Positions 25,876-33,632 are shown, counted from the stretch's first letter. The stretch: DNA of 64,000 nt from Halomonas litopenaei (GCF_003045775.1 NZ_PXNS01000002.1:1-64000); one strand, 5' to 3'. The notes: generated by a model from the sequence alone, not told the origin. Made by a program: numbers and translations.

Positions 25876-27018
25876 TCAGGCGACCTCCTCGATGGACGCA
25901 TGTTGCTTCAAGAGACTGGCGAAACGCTCCCGCGGGCCGTCGGTATCCAGGTAGCAACCCTGCAGGTGGCGCTGTCCTTCGTTGCTGTCATAGCTGGTGC
26001 GGCCGTGTAGTACGCGACTGTTGTCGAACAGCATCAGTTCGCCGGCGCCGAGCGCGAAGCGTACCTCGTAGGTCGGGTCGGCAAACAGTTCGCCAAGGCG
26101 CTGGCGGGCGCGGTGGAACAGCCGTGTCTCGGCGTCGGAGAGCAGCGGCAGGCCATCCAGGCGCGGGCTGTAGTGAACGCCGGTGGGGCGACCGTCGTCA
26201 TCGGTCTGGATCATGGTGCGCTGGGTCACCAGCTGGGTGCCGGCGTCGACGAAGCGAAAGCGTACCGGGGTATGTTTCAGTAGCTCGTAGCCCTCGGGAG
26301 TCTCCTGGCGTAGCCGCTCGAGAACCTTGAGGCTGTCGACCAGGGTGGACAGGCCGCCGCTGGTCTCGTTGACCAGACAGTGCAGCAGCTGGATACCCGG
26401 CACCGGGTTGCGGTAGGGGTTGTCGGTGTGGGGACCAAGCGCCACGCTGCGATAGGCCAGGTCATTGCCGCTGGGGCGTGAATAGACCTCGAAATAGCGA
26501 CCGAAGTTGGTTTCCTTGACGTAGCCATAGTGGCTGCCGACCTGAAGGATGCGTTCCGGGTCGGTGGGTACCTTGTAAAGCACCAGATAGCCGTAGCGTA
26601 GATAGGCATCCAGTGACTCGCGAAAGACGTCGGGGTCGTCAAGCACCTGGGTCCAGTCAAAGCGTACCTTGTTCTGATCGAGCGAGGCGTCCCAGGGTTC
26701 GGCGGCCGGAAACAGCTCGCTCTCTCCGAGTTCCTCGGCCAGGACGCGCAGATCGTAGGTCTCGCGATGGCCGTCGCTGAAGGCCAGCGCCACATGCTGC
26801 TCATCGACCTGGGTGGCCTGGGTCAGCGTCAGATTCGCGTCGATGGCATGGGAGTCGAACAGCCGTTGCTGGGTCATCGGCTCCAGTTGATCCGGCGCCT
26901 GGGTACGTTCGCGCAGCCACAGCGGGCTGATCTCGCGTGACTGCTGGCCGTCGACGACAACGACGGCCGGGGGCTGTTCGTGGATGACGAACTCAGGGCG
27001 GGAGGTTGGCTTTCGCAT
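25876..27018 (-). CDS. tmpA: Fe(II)/2-oxoglutarate dioxygenase, TmpA/gamma-butyrobetaine hydroxylase-like
   Basis: 380 residues from ATG 27018, which has GGAGA 7 bases upstream; the frame is open to 27108. An N-terminal DUF971/GBBH-N-like domain (about 10-95) precedes a TauD-type dioxygenase. The iron triad is His197-x-Asp199 (GPHTDNP) with His338 (RVLHGRTSYD). TmpA hydroxylates 2-trimethylaminoethylphosphonate at C1, the step before TmpB. The stop of tmpA and the start of tmpB abut. Gamma-butyrobetaine hydroxylase is the main alternative, but the HD partner favours TmpA. Confidence 0.75.
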   Translation of the reverse strand: MRKPTSRPEFVIHEQPPAVVVVDGQQSREISPLWLRERTQAPDQLEPMTQQRLFDSHAIDANLTLTQATQVDEQHVALAFSDGHRETYDLRVLAEELGESELFPAAEPWDASLDQNKVRFDWTQVLDDPDVFRESLDAYLRYGYLVLYKVPTDPERILQVGSHYGYVKETNFGRYFEVYSRPSGNDLAYRSVALGPHTDNPYRNPVPGIQLLHCLVNETSGGLSTLVDSLKVLERLRQETPEGYELLKHTPVRFRFVDAGTQLVTQRTMIQTDDDGRPTGVHYSPRLDGLPLLSDAETRLFHRARQRLGELFADPTYEVRFALGAGELMLFDNSRVLHGRTSYDSNEGQRHLQGCYLDTDGPRERFASLLKQHASIEEVA

Positions 27019-27234
27019 CGCGGGTCTCCGGTGTCTGGCAAGCGTTCGGCGCGCATGCTGAGCCATCTCCCGGCGAAGGAGTAGAGGCGCTGGCTTATCC
27101 TCCACCATGCATTTTCTTTATACCCGTGATGGCAAAGCGCCCGGCAGTACCGGACGCCTGAGGTAGACGCTGTAATACGCACAGATGGGTTCATGGCCGT
27201 CAAGCTAACCCGGTTTTGCTCAGGCTCGAGCCCT

Positions 27235-27453
27235 CTACGGCCGCCAGTTGTCGCGAGTGTTATCCGGTGTCGAGCCTTGGCGTGAATGGTGGCGCGAGGG
27301 GTGGCGTAAGCGGCTGTCGAGACCCGCAAGAATCACGTCGTTGCGAAATTCCGCGCGCACCAGATCGTCCTGTGTCAGACACAGTGTCTTGAGTTGGGCG
27401 GACGGCTTGGAAGAGGTGGTGAGGCTGCGAGCAGGGCGGGTGGAAGTGGTCAT
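27235..27453 (-). CDS. small hypothetical protein downstream of tandem riboswitches
   Basis: 72 residues from ATG 27453 behind an AGGAGA ribosome binding site (MTTSTRPARSLTTSSKPSAQ, then LKTLCLTQDDLVRAEFRNDV). An in-frame GTG at 27513, two bases past the second aptamer, would add 20 residues. I recognise no family. The Ser/Thr/Arg-rich ends suggest either a leader peptide or a small protein. It is the first frame after two SAM aptamers and precedes tmpA by 216 bp. Confidence 0.45.
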   Translation of the reverse strand: MTTSTRPARSLTTSSKPSAQLKTLCLTQDDLVRAEFRNDVILAGLDSRLRHPSRHHSRQGSTPDNTRDNWRP

Positions 27454-27514
27454 GTCTGTCTCCTGGTCCCCTTGTGAGTCGGCAAGCGCCGACCCAGGGG
27501 TTAGGAGTCGCACG

Positions 27515-27566
27515 CCGCTTTAGCTGCACTTGTATTCCGCCCGCAAGTTGGTGCTTAAATCGGCGG
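27515..27566 (-). promoter_or_regulatory. SAM-II/SAM-V family riboswitch, second (promoter-distal) aptamer
   Basis: On the minus strand: P1 CCGCC (27566-27562) with GGCGG (27541-27537), then GATTTAA, a loop ending CTTGC, and the 3' segment AAGTGCAGCTAAAGCGG. TTGC (27546-27543) can pair with GCAG (27527-27524) to make the pseudoknot. This is the layout of the SAM-II core (GAUUUAA, UUGC, GCAGCUAAA). Its 3' end abuts a GTG codon, so translational control is possible. Confidence 0.8.
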
Positions 27567-27603
27567 CGTTACGTTGTTCGGCAATAAAAAGTGTTCGGGC
27601 AAC

Positions 27604-27634
27604 AAAAAACCCGCTCAGCAATAGCTAAAGCGGG
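27604..27634 (-). terminator. intrinsic terminator between the two SAM aptamers
   Basis: On the minus strand CCCGCT (27634-27629) pairs with AGCGGG (27615-27610), followed by six T. The 5' arm overlaps CGCTTTAGCT (27632-27623), an exact complement of AGCTAAAGCG (27654-27645) at the end of the first aptamer. A mutually exclusive antiterminator is therefore built in. Confidence 0.85.
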
Positions 27635-27644
27635 CCTCTGGCGT

Positions 27645-27696
27645 CGCTTTAGCTGCATTTTTTAAAGCGCCCGCAAGCTGAGATTCGAATCGGCGC
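27645..27696 (-). promoter_or_regulatory. SAM-II/SAM-V family riboswitch, first (promoter-proximal) aptamer
   Basis: On the minus strand: P1 GCGCC (27696-27692) with GGCGC (27671-27667), then GATTCGAA, a loop ending CTTGC, and AAAAATGCAGCTAAAGCG. The pseudoknot TTGC (27676-27673) with GCAG (27656-27653) is conserved. Its P1 pairs differ from those of the second copy yet stay complementary, which is compensatory change. SAM binding would hide AGCTAAAGCG and let the terminator form, switching the operon off. Confidence 0.82.
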
Positions 27697-27703
27697 AGAC
27701 CCC

Positions 27704-27732
27704 AACCTATCCCGCAGGTGACCGGCTGTCAA
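27704..27732 (-). promoter_or_regulatory. sigma-70 promoter of riboswitch-led transcript
   Basis: On the minus strand a consensus -35 TTGACA (27732-27727) is followed after 17 bases by TAGGTT (27709-27704). Transcription would begin within a few bases of the first aptamer's P1 stem, which supports both calls. The -10 is weak. Confidence 0.6.
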
Positions 27733-27940
27733 TGAGGTCGTAGCAGCTTGCTTGAGCGTTCTCTCGTTCCCTTCTATATGGCGATGCCGCTCGCCGCAGG
27801 CGCGGAGCTATCGAATCATCAGTGCGTAGCTCGGCCCGGGGGGCCGGGGGTCGCAGGACTGGCAACAGGCGCCCGGTGTGAAGAAAAGGGGAGAAGGAGG
27901 GGCAAGAGAGCGGCTTGACCCACGCAGGGCCGTCATTTAC

Positions 27941-27955
27941 GTTGCAGGTACCAAC
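27941..27955. promoter_or_regulatory. MarR operator 1 (autoregulatory)
   Basis: GTTGCAGGTACCAAC, with GTTG/CAAC ends and a 7-base centre, lies 19 bp before the marR start. It matches the reverse complement of the site before the flavoprotein gene at 13 of 15 positions, and both are followed by TAAG. Confidence 0.6.
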
Positions 27956-27973
27956 TAAGCTGCCTGAGACACG

Positions 27974-28501
27974 ATGCGTCCCCAAAGCGACAGCAACAAC
28001 CCTCGCGACCTTCCGAGCGGCGAGAACCTCGACCGGGATGCCCGAGCACTCTACGATGCGCTCAATCAACTGATTCGGGTCCATCAGTTTCGAGATCGCG
28101 ATCGCATCTGCGGCTATGACCTCTCGGTGGCCCAGTGCTATGCCTTGGAGACCCTGGTTCATCAAGGGCCGTTGCGCCTGCAGGGGCTGGCAAGCGAAAT
28201 GTACCTGGACAAGAGCACGGCGAGTCGCGTGGTGGACGCCCTGGTGCGCAAGGGACATGTCGACCGGGTTGCCGATCCAGTAGATCGACGTGCCGCGCTG
28301 ATTCGCCCCACGGTGCAGGGAGAAGCGCTGTACCAGACGATTCGCGCCGACCTGATCGCTGAAGAGCGGGCGATGCTCGAAGGTCTCACCCCGGATATGC
28401 GTCAGGCGGCGCTGACCCTGATACGGCAGTTGACCCAGGCCGCGCATCGGCGCTGTGGTCCGGGGCCTGGGACCCTGAGTTCTGTAGAGGACGAGACCTG
28501 A
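27974..28501 (+). CDS. MarR-family transcriptional regulator
   Basis: 175 residues with the MarR winged helix: LSVAQCYALETLVHQGPLRL, then LASEMYLDKSTASRVVDALV and the wing VDPVDRRAALI. A 5' extension of about 25 residues and a flexible C-terminus flank it. Two near-identical 15-bp operators, one before this gene and one before the flavoprotein gene 88 bp downstream, indicate that it represses itself and that gene. The ligand is unknown. Confidence 0.92.
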   Translation: MRPQSDSNNPRDLPSGENLDRDARALYDALNQLIRVHQFRDRDRICGYDLSVAQCYALETLVHQGPLRLQGLASEMYLDKSTASRVVDALVRKGHVDRVADPVDRRAALIRPTVQGEALYQTIRADLIAEERAMLEGLTPDMRQAALTLIRQLTQAAHRRCGPGPGTLSSVEDET

Positions 28502-28518
28502 GTTTTTTTGCCTATTTC

Positions 28519-28533
28519 GTTGGTACTAGCAAC
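28519..28533. promoter_or_regulatory. MarR operator 2 before flavoprotein gene
   Basis: GTTGGTACTAGCAAC is an inverted repeat (GTTG...CAAC) 57 bp upstream of the flavoprotein start. Its reverse complement agrees with operator 1 at 13 of 15 bases. Confidence 0.6.
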
Positions 28534-28589
28534 TAAGTTCGGGTGCGATGGCATTCCTGCCTAGATGCTACTCATTGAAGGAGCGATAG

Positions 28590-29786
28590 ATGAATCAGAC
28601 AAGCGGCAGGATCGCGATTATCGGAGGTGGCCCCATCGGGCTCGCCGCCTGCGCCCATGCGCTAGCGCATGGACTCGATCCGGTAGTCATCGAAGCGGGT
28701 ACGGGCGTCGGTGAGCATCTGCGGCAGTGGGGGCATGTGCGAATGTTTACGCCCTGGGAATGCAATCTTGATCATCACGCTGCCGCACTGTTGAAGGCTT
28801 GGGGTTGGCAGCCACCAGGCGGCAATGCTTGCCCGACCGGCCAGGAGCTTGTGGAGCACTATCTGGAGCCGCTGGCGAACTTGCCTGAGCTCCGAGACCG
28901 CGTGCACTTGCAAAGCCGCGTGCTGGGAGTGAGCCGGGCTGGTATCGATGTGCTGAAGGACAAGGGGCGCTGCGAGGCGCCGTTCGTCCTGAGGATCGAA
29001 GACCCCGATGGCGATCGGGACCTTTTGGCCGATGCGGTCATCGACGCCTCCGGTACCTTCGGCCAGCCCAACTGGATGGGGGCCCACGGCATGCCAGCGC
29101 TAGGGGAAGCGCGATGGGCACAGCGAGTGACCTACGGTCTGCCGGCGGTGCTGAAGGAGGGGCGCGATCGCTACGCCAACCGTCGTGTGCTGGTGGTCGG
29201 CGCCGGGCATTCGGCCTTCAATCTACTCCGCGATCTGGCCGAGCTTGGCGAGGCAGCCCCGGATACCAGGGTGCTGTGGGCGATCCGTGGTGATTCACTG
29301 GCCAGGATGTTCTGCGGGTGCGCCGACGATCCTCTCGAGGAACGTGGTCGGCTCGGGCTGGAGGTTCAGCGCCTGGTGAGCGATGGCAGGATCGAGGTCT
29401 ATCCCGGGGTCAGGATCGAGCGACTTGAGGAGGGGGCCGATGGTCTGCTCATCCACGGGGAAGGTCAGAGCCTGCCGCCGGTAGACGAGGTCATCGTCGC
29501 TACCGGCTTCCGGCCGGATCTGTCGCTGTTGTCCGAGCTTCGCCTCGAGCTGGATCCGGCCACCCAGAGTCCGGTTCGTCTGGCGCCGTTGATCGATCCC
29601 AACGTCCACAGCTGTGGCTCGGTACCCTCCCACGGCGCCGAGGAGCTCCGCCATCCGGAGCAGGGGCTGTATATCCTGGGCATCAAGAGCTACGGCCGTG
29701 CCCCCACCTTCCTGTTGAGGACCGGTTACGAACAGGTGCGCTCGGTGGTGGCAACGCTGGCGGAAAGGGCGGCACGGCGGGGGTAG
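28590..29786 (+). CDS. FAD-dependent oxidoreductase, flavin monooxygenase-like
   Basis: 398 residues with an N-terminal FAD-binding Rossmann motif IIGGGPIGLAACAHAL (about 9-24) and a second dinucleotide motif VLVVGAGHSAFNLL (about 205-218). An ATG motif (VIVATGFRPDL) follows. The segment GHVRMFTPWECN places it near flavin-containing monooxygenase-like proteins, some of which (ArsO) are associated with arsenic operons. No ars gene is adjacent here. Regulation by the preceding MarR protein is likely. Substrate unknown. Confidence 0.8.
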   Translation: MNQTSGRIAIIGGGPIGLAACAHALAHGLDPVVIEAGTGVGEHLRQWGHVRMFTPWECNLDHHAAALLKAWGWQPPGGNACPTGQELVEHYLEPLANLPELRDRVHLQSRVLGVSRAGIDVLKDKGRCEAPFVLRIEDPDGDRDLLADAVIDASGTFGQPNWMGAHGMPALGEARWAQRVTYGLPAVLKEGRDRYANRRVLVVGAGHSAFNLLRDLAELGEAAPDTRVLWAIRGDSLARMFCGCADDPLEERGRLGLEVQRLVSDGRIEVYPGVRIERLEEGADGLLIHGEGQSLPPVDEVIVATGFRPDLSLLSELRLELDPATQSPVRLAPLIDPNVHSCGSVPSHGAEELRHPEQGLYILGIKSYGRAPTFLLRTGYEQVRSVVATLAERAARRG

Positions 29787-29853
29787 GGCAGGGCATGCCG
29801 GATGGTGAACTGCTCCGGGGTATGGCTGTCACCGTGGGTGAGTGCCCAAGAAG

Positions 29854-29885
29854 ATGGCAAGGAGCGCCAGCCTGCCATTTTTTTT
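29854..29885 (+). terminator. Rho-independent terminator after flavoprotein gene
   Basis: ATGGCAAGG pairs with CCTGCCAT (one bulged A) over an 8-base loop and runs into eight T. Confidence 0.85.
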
Positions 29886-29995
29886 GTCGGAGCAGCAATG
29901 AGTATGGATTTTTTCTGTATTTAGCGGGAGAGCAAAGGTTTTTTTGTTTGATTCGCGATAATGCATAAACTCATTTTTAACGAAAGGTCGCTGGC

Positions 29996-30025
29996 TTGAC
30001 ATGCGGCCTTTATAGCCACCATATT
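29996..30025 (+). promoter_or_regulatory. sigma-70 promoter of amino-acid ABC operon
   Basis: TTGACA (29996-30001) with CATATT (30020-30025) at an 18-base spacing, in an AT-rich upstream stretch 44 bp before the binding-protein gene. Confidence 0.5.
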
Positions 30026-30068
30026 GAATTGGTTAATCGATAAATTCGTTAGACAATATGAGGCAATT

Positions 30069-30929
30069 ATGAATAACAAGAAGCCATCCTGGGTCACCTA
30101 TTTTTCTCTAGCAGCAGTGGGTCTTGCAGGAACGGGAATTTCCTCGACGGCATTGGCTCAAGACCCATATACGGTGGGTATTGAAGCCTCCTTTCCGCCT
30201 TGGGCATATGTAGAAAGTGGTGAGTTCAAGGGCATCGCCATCGATGCGATGAGTGCTATCGCTGAAGATCAAGGCTTTGAGATTGAATTTCAGGACATGC
30301 CGTTCCCTTCTCTGATTCCAGCGCTGGCGGCTCAAAAGATTGATATATTGGCGACTGGGCTGACTGTGACAGAGGAGCGGGCAGAGGCCATCGATTTCAG
30401 TATACCCTGGTGGGAAACCAACGATGTTGTGTTGGTTCCTGAAGATTCTGACGCCAATGTCTTTACGGCAGTCTGCTGCGGCGCTAGTGTCGGCGTCCAA
30501 GGTGGTTCGTCCCAGCAGGCATGGATGGAAGAGAACGTTATCAATAATAGCGATGTTGACGTTTCTCTCTCCAAGTACGATAGCTACGTGACCGCTGTCG
30601 ATGACATGGCGATCGGCAGGATTTCATCGGTCATTGTGGACGATACGTCCGCTCAGGAATATATCAACTCTGGCCGACCGGTAAAAATGGCTGGCAAGAT
30701 CTATATTCGTGCTCCTTTGGCGCTGGCTGTCACCAAGGATGATTCGCAGGAGGTCCTTGGAAAGTTGAACCAGGGTATCATGAATATTTATGACTCCGGT
30801 GAGTGGCAGGAAATCGTAAGCAGCTATATCCCCGGGGTTGTGGCGCCTCCCATTCCTGGCCATATGCCGGGTTTTGTAGATACCTATGACAAGCCGGTGA
30901 GTGGACTTCCCGAGCTCGGAAACGAATAA
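30069..30929 (+). CDS. polar amino-acid ABC transporter substrate-binding protein
   Basis: 286 residues from ATG 30069 (GAGG upstream); an upstream ATG at 30024 would spoil the signal peptide. A Sec signal with cleavage after ALA-Q is clear (WVTYFSLAAVGLAGTG). The mature part has the SBP family 3 pattern: YTVGIEASFPPWAYV, FKGIAIDAMSAIA, MPFPSLIPALAAQKIDI and TGLTVTEERAEAIDFS. It binds a polar or cationic amino acid or similar compound in the periplasm for the permease pair encoded downstream. The specific ligand is not evident. An intrinsic terminator separates it from the permease gene, giving excess binding protein. Confidence 0.9.
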   Translation: MNNKKPSWVTYFSLAAVGLAGTGISSTALAQDPYTVGIEASFPPWAYVESGEFKGIAIDAMSAIAEDQGFEIEFQDMPFPSLIPALAAQKIDILATGLTVTEERAEAIDFSIPWWETNDVVLVPEDSDANVFTAVCCGASVGVQGGSSQQAWMEENVINNSDVDVSLSKYDSYVTAVDDMAIGRISSVIVDDTSAQEYINSGRPVKMAGKIYIRAPLALAVTKDDSQEVLGKLNQGIMNIYDSGEWQEIVSSYIPGVVAPPIPGHMPGFVDTYDKPVSGLPELGNE

Positions 30930-30950
30930 ATCTGGCGTTATATTGCTGTA

Positions 30951-30980
30951 GGCGCTTCCTCGACCGGAAGCGCCTTTTTT
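30951..30980 (+). terminator. intra-operon terminator after binding-protein gene
   Basis: GGCGCTTCC (30951-30959) and GGAAGCGCC (30966-30974) with a 6-base loop are followed by six T. Partial termination here would set the binding protein above the membrane components. Confidence 0.9.
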
Positions 30981-30996
30981 CATCGGGGCAGATGTC

Positions 30997-31665
30997 ATGG
31001 ATATCTATGATGTGCTTATTAGAGACTTTCCCTTTCTTTTGAAAGGGCTGGGGGTCGCGATTGCCCTCTTGTTCTGTCTTTTGGTTATAGGTTTATTTCT
31101 TGGCCTGGCTATATGCTTGATACAGCTGTACGGGCCACGTTCTCGTTTTGTTCAGTGGCCGCTGATCGTCTACGAGCGAATTTTTCGTGGTATTCCAATC
31201 ATTATAATGCTGTTCATTTTTTTCTATGGATTATCTGGTGTATACGATATCTCCGCTTTCGCTGCGGCAGTTTTGGCAATGGGGCTAAGATCTGCTGCTT
31301 ATCAATCTCAGATTTTTCGTAGTGCCTTCCAGTCTGTTCCTGAGGGCCAGATGCTGGCTGCGAGGGCGATGGGAATGTCTAGTTCCAAGGCGATTGCATA
31401 TATCGTTTTACCTCAAGCCATACGACACGCAATAGGGCCTTGGACAAACGAGTTTTCATCTCAGATAAAGGAAACGTCGCTGGCGTACGTGATCGGTGTT
31501 GTCGAACTGACGCGTCAAGCTCACTATATAATTACCAGTACCCAAGGAAACGTCCTCATCGTATTTGCGGTAGTCGCTCTTCTCTATTTTATTCTAAATA
31601 GAGCCGGGAATAGTGCCCTTTATGCTTTTGAAAGGAAATTGTCGGTTCCGGGGTTCGAAAAATAA
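30997..31665 (+). CDS. amino-acid ABC transporter permease 1
   Basis: 222 residues of the HisM/GlnP family with five or so membrane helices. The EAA-loop region AARAMGMSSSKAIAYIVLPQ, followed by AIRHAIGPWTNEFSSQIKET, contacts the ATPase. The N-terminal half contains the family FRGIPIIIMLFIFFYGL. Codon use is more AT-rich than in the neighbouring catabolic genes. It works with the second permease at 32,419 as a heterodimer. Confidence 0.9.
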   Translation: MDIYDVLIRDFPFLLKGLGVAIALLFCLLVIGLFLGLAICLIQLYGPRSRFVQWPLIVYERIFRGIPIIIMLFIFFYGLSGVYDISAFAAAVLAMGLRSAAYQSQIFRSAFQSVPEGQMLAARAMGMSSSKAIAYIVLPQAIRHAIGPWTNEFSSQIKETSLAYVIGVVELTRQAHYIITSTQGNVLIVFAVVALLYFILNRAGNSALYAFERKLSVPGFEK

Positions 31666-31681
31666 GATGAGAGATAATGTT

Positions 31682-32422
31682 ATGGACAGCGATCTGGTTC
31701 TCGATGTAAAAGGTGTGAAGAAAAGCTATGGCGGTGTAGAGGTCCTGAAAGGTATCAGCTTTTCTCTTCATCGGGGTGAAACAAAAGTTCTTATTGGTCC
31801 ATCCGGATCAGGAAAAAGTACGCTTTTGCGAAGTATCAACCATCTCACTCACCCCGACGATGGAAAGGTCTACCTCAAGGGAGAAGAAGTCACCGACAGT
31901 AATATCGACAAGATGCGGGCGCGGATCGGCTTTGTTTTCCAGGATTTTAACCTGTTCTCCCATCTCACCGTCTTGGACAACGTACGAATTTGCCAAATCA
32001 GGGTAAATGGAGTCGAGCGAGATAAGGCGACTCGTCGTGCCTATGAGGAGTTGGAGCGAGTGGGGTTGTCGGACAGGGCAGATGCTTATCCGGCAGAACT
32101 CTCGGGTGGTCAGCAGCAGCGTGTGTCTATTGCAAGGGCGCTGGCGATGGACCCTGACGTGCTGCTGTTTGATGAGCCTACATCAGCGTTGGACCCTGAG
32201 TTGACGGGGGAAGTGGTCAAAGTCATGCAGCAACTCGCCAGTGACGGGATGACGATGGTCGTGGTAACTCACGAGATGAGCTTTGCACGTCAGGCTGCCG
32301 ACGAGATCATCTTTATGGAGAAAGGCTATATCGTTGAGCAGGGTGACCCGCAGACCCTGTTCACAGGCGCAGAGAATGAGCGCACCAGGGCTTTCCTCAA
32401 CGTCATCGCAGAGCATGGGTGA
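31682..32422 (+). CDS. amino-acid ABC transporter ATP-binding protein
   Basis: 246 residues from ATG 31682 (GAGAGA upstream); an ATG at 31667 is possible. Walker A GPSGSGKST, signature LSGGQQQR, Walker B VLLFDEPTSALDPELTG and H-loop VVTHEMSFARQ are complete, as in GlnQ/HisP. It energises import through the two permeases that flank it. Its C-terminus (NVIAEHG) overlaps the second permease start. Confidence 0.93.
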   Translation: MDSDLVLDVKGVKKSYGGVEVLKGISFSLHRGETKVLIGPSGSGKSTLLRSINHLTHPDDGKVYLKGEEVTDSNIDKMRARIGFVFQDFNLFSHLTVLDNVRICQIRVNGVERDKATRRAYEELERVGLSDRADAYPAELSGGQQQRVSIARALAMDPDVLLFDEPTSALDPELTGEVVKVMQQLASDGMTMVVVTHEMSFARQAADEIIFMEKGYIVEQGDPQTLFTGAENERTRAFLNVIAEHG

Positions 32423-33096
32423 GCGCTATGATGGATTTTTTGAGCTTTGGCCTTGAGTGGCTGCCGCAACTCCTCACAGGGGTTCCGATCACCCTCGCCC
32501 TCTGGGTGATTGCGATCACGCTCGGTTTCTTTCTCGGGCTTGCGCTGTGTTGGGCGCGTGTCTACGGTGGGCGAGTCTGGTATTGGATCAGTACCGCATA
32601 TATAGAGCTTTTTCGCGGGACGCCGATGCTGGTCCAGATGTTCTTTATTTATCTGGGTCTCCCCCACGTAGGCATTGTCTTTGATGCTTTCACCTCCGCG
32701 GTGATCGCCATCACCTTGAACAGTGCCGCCTACCAGGCAGAGTACTTTCGTGGTTCGATCCTGTCGGTGCCTTCAGGGCAATTGACCGCCGCAAGGGCGT
32801 GCGGGATGAGCAAATGGCAGGCTATCCGACACGTCATGTTGCCGCAGGCGTTACGGAGGGTGATACCTCAGTGGTCCAACGAAGCGATCATCGAGCTCAA
32901 GTTCACTTCCATTGCCTATACCATCGGCGTGGTTGAGATTTCGGCAATTGCTCAGGATATCGGCTCGCGAACATTGGACTTTTTCCACGTCTTTCTCTGG
33001 GCGGGGATCATCTATCTTGTGCTGACGTCCAGTGTGGCAAGCCTGCTTGGCTGGGTCGAGCGGAAGACTTGGGTGCCTGGGGTGACCACTCAGTGA
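32419..33096 (+). CDS. amino-acid ABC transporter permease 2
   Basis: 225 residues; a GTG at 32419 overlaps the ATPase stop (GTGA), and ATG 32428 is the alternative start. Same family as permease 1: FRGTPMLVQMFFIYLGLP in the first half, and the EAA loop AARACGMSKWQAIRHVMLPQ. The two permeases are divergent enough to form a heteromeric channel. Confidence 0.9.
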   Translation: MSAMMDFLSFGLEWLPQLLTGVPITLALWVIAITLGFFLGLALCWARVYGGRVWYWISTAYIELFRGTPMLVQMFFIYLGLPHVGIVFDAFTSAVIAITLNSAAYQAEYFRGSILSVPSGQLTAARACGMSKWQAIRHVMLPQALRRVIPQWSNEAIIELKFTSIAYTIGVVEISAIAQDIGSRTLDFFHVFLWAGIIYLVLTSSVASLLGWVERKTWVPGVTTQ

Positions 33097-33159
33097 GCCC
33101 GAGAGGCGTCTGGAGCCTCGCATTGGACCAGTAGTGAGCTACCGAAGTCGCTACATCAA

Positions 33160-33197
33160 GCGCCCCCGGTGAGCAAGTGGTTGCTCATCGGGGGCGC
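33160..33197. terminator. long hairpin between convergent genes
   Basis: A 17-base arm (33160-33176) and its complement (33181-33197) pair with one mismatch around a GTGG loop. It ends the ABC operon, and the minus-strand DoxX-like gene on the other side. No T-run. Confidence 0.7.
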
Positions 33198-33218
33198 GTC
33201 TGTTCTGGCGACGTCGCC

Positions 33219-33632
33219 TCAGGCGGTGGCGAGGGGCGACGGGCGTTCCAGGGTCAGCAGGGTGTCGTGGTCGCGCAGTCGATAGAGGGTGTAGCAGGCG
33301 GCCAGCATCGGCAGGGCGGCGAAGAACAGCATATGGCCGAAGGGATCGGTCACCATCGCCGGGATAGTCACCAGCGTCGAGACGCCGTGTACCAGCAGCA
33401 CGCCACCATAGCTTATGCGCTTGAAGCTGCCGCTGACGAAGGCCAGGATCAGCACCAGTTCGAGCACACCTAGCGCCACCACGACGGCGGTGCCGACGCC
33501 GGCGATGCCGAAGTACTTGTCCATGATCCCGCTGCCCTGGCTTGGATTGATGAACTTGCTCAGGGTCCAGACCAGCAGTACCAGAAAGATGCCGATACGC
33601 ATCGCCAGCAGCCCGCCCTTGAGGCCCGCCAT
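33219..33632 (-). CDS. DoxX-like four-helix membrane protein
   Basis: 137 residues from ATG 33632, placed 6 bases after AAGGAA; the frame opens 7 codons earlier. Four hydrophobic segments are evident: IGIFLVLLVWTLSKFINP, VGTAVVVALGVLELVLILAF, YGGVLLVHGVSTLVTIP and GHMLFFAALPMLAACYTLY. This is the pattern of DoxX/DoxD-like small membrane proteins. Function unknown; single gene. Confidence 0.65.
   Translation of the reverse strand: MAGLKGGLLAMRIGIFLVLLVWTLSKFINPSQGSGIMDKYFGIAGVGTAVVVALGVLELVLILAFVSGSFKRISYGGVLLVHGVSTLVTIPAMVTDPFGHMLFFAALPMLAACYTLYRLRDHDTLLTLERPSPLATA

Noticed and set aside
27597-27700. Considered the paired 50-bp repeats as a CRISPR or an attachment-site duplication
   Set aside because: Only two copies, with compensatory differences in stem positions and an intrinsic terminator between them; riboswitch aptamers explain the pattern better. 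No CRISPR array was seen elsewhere.
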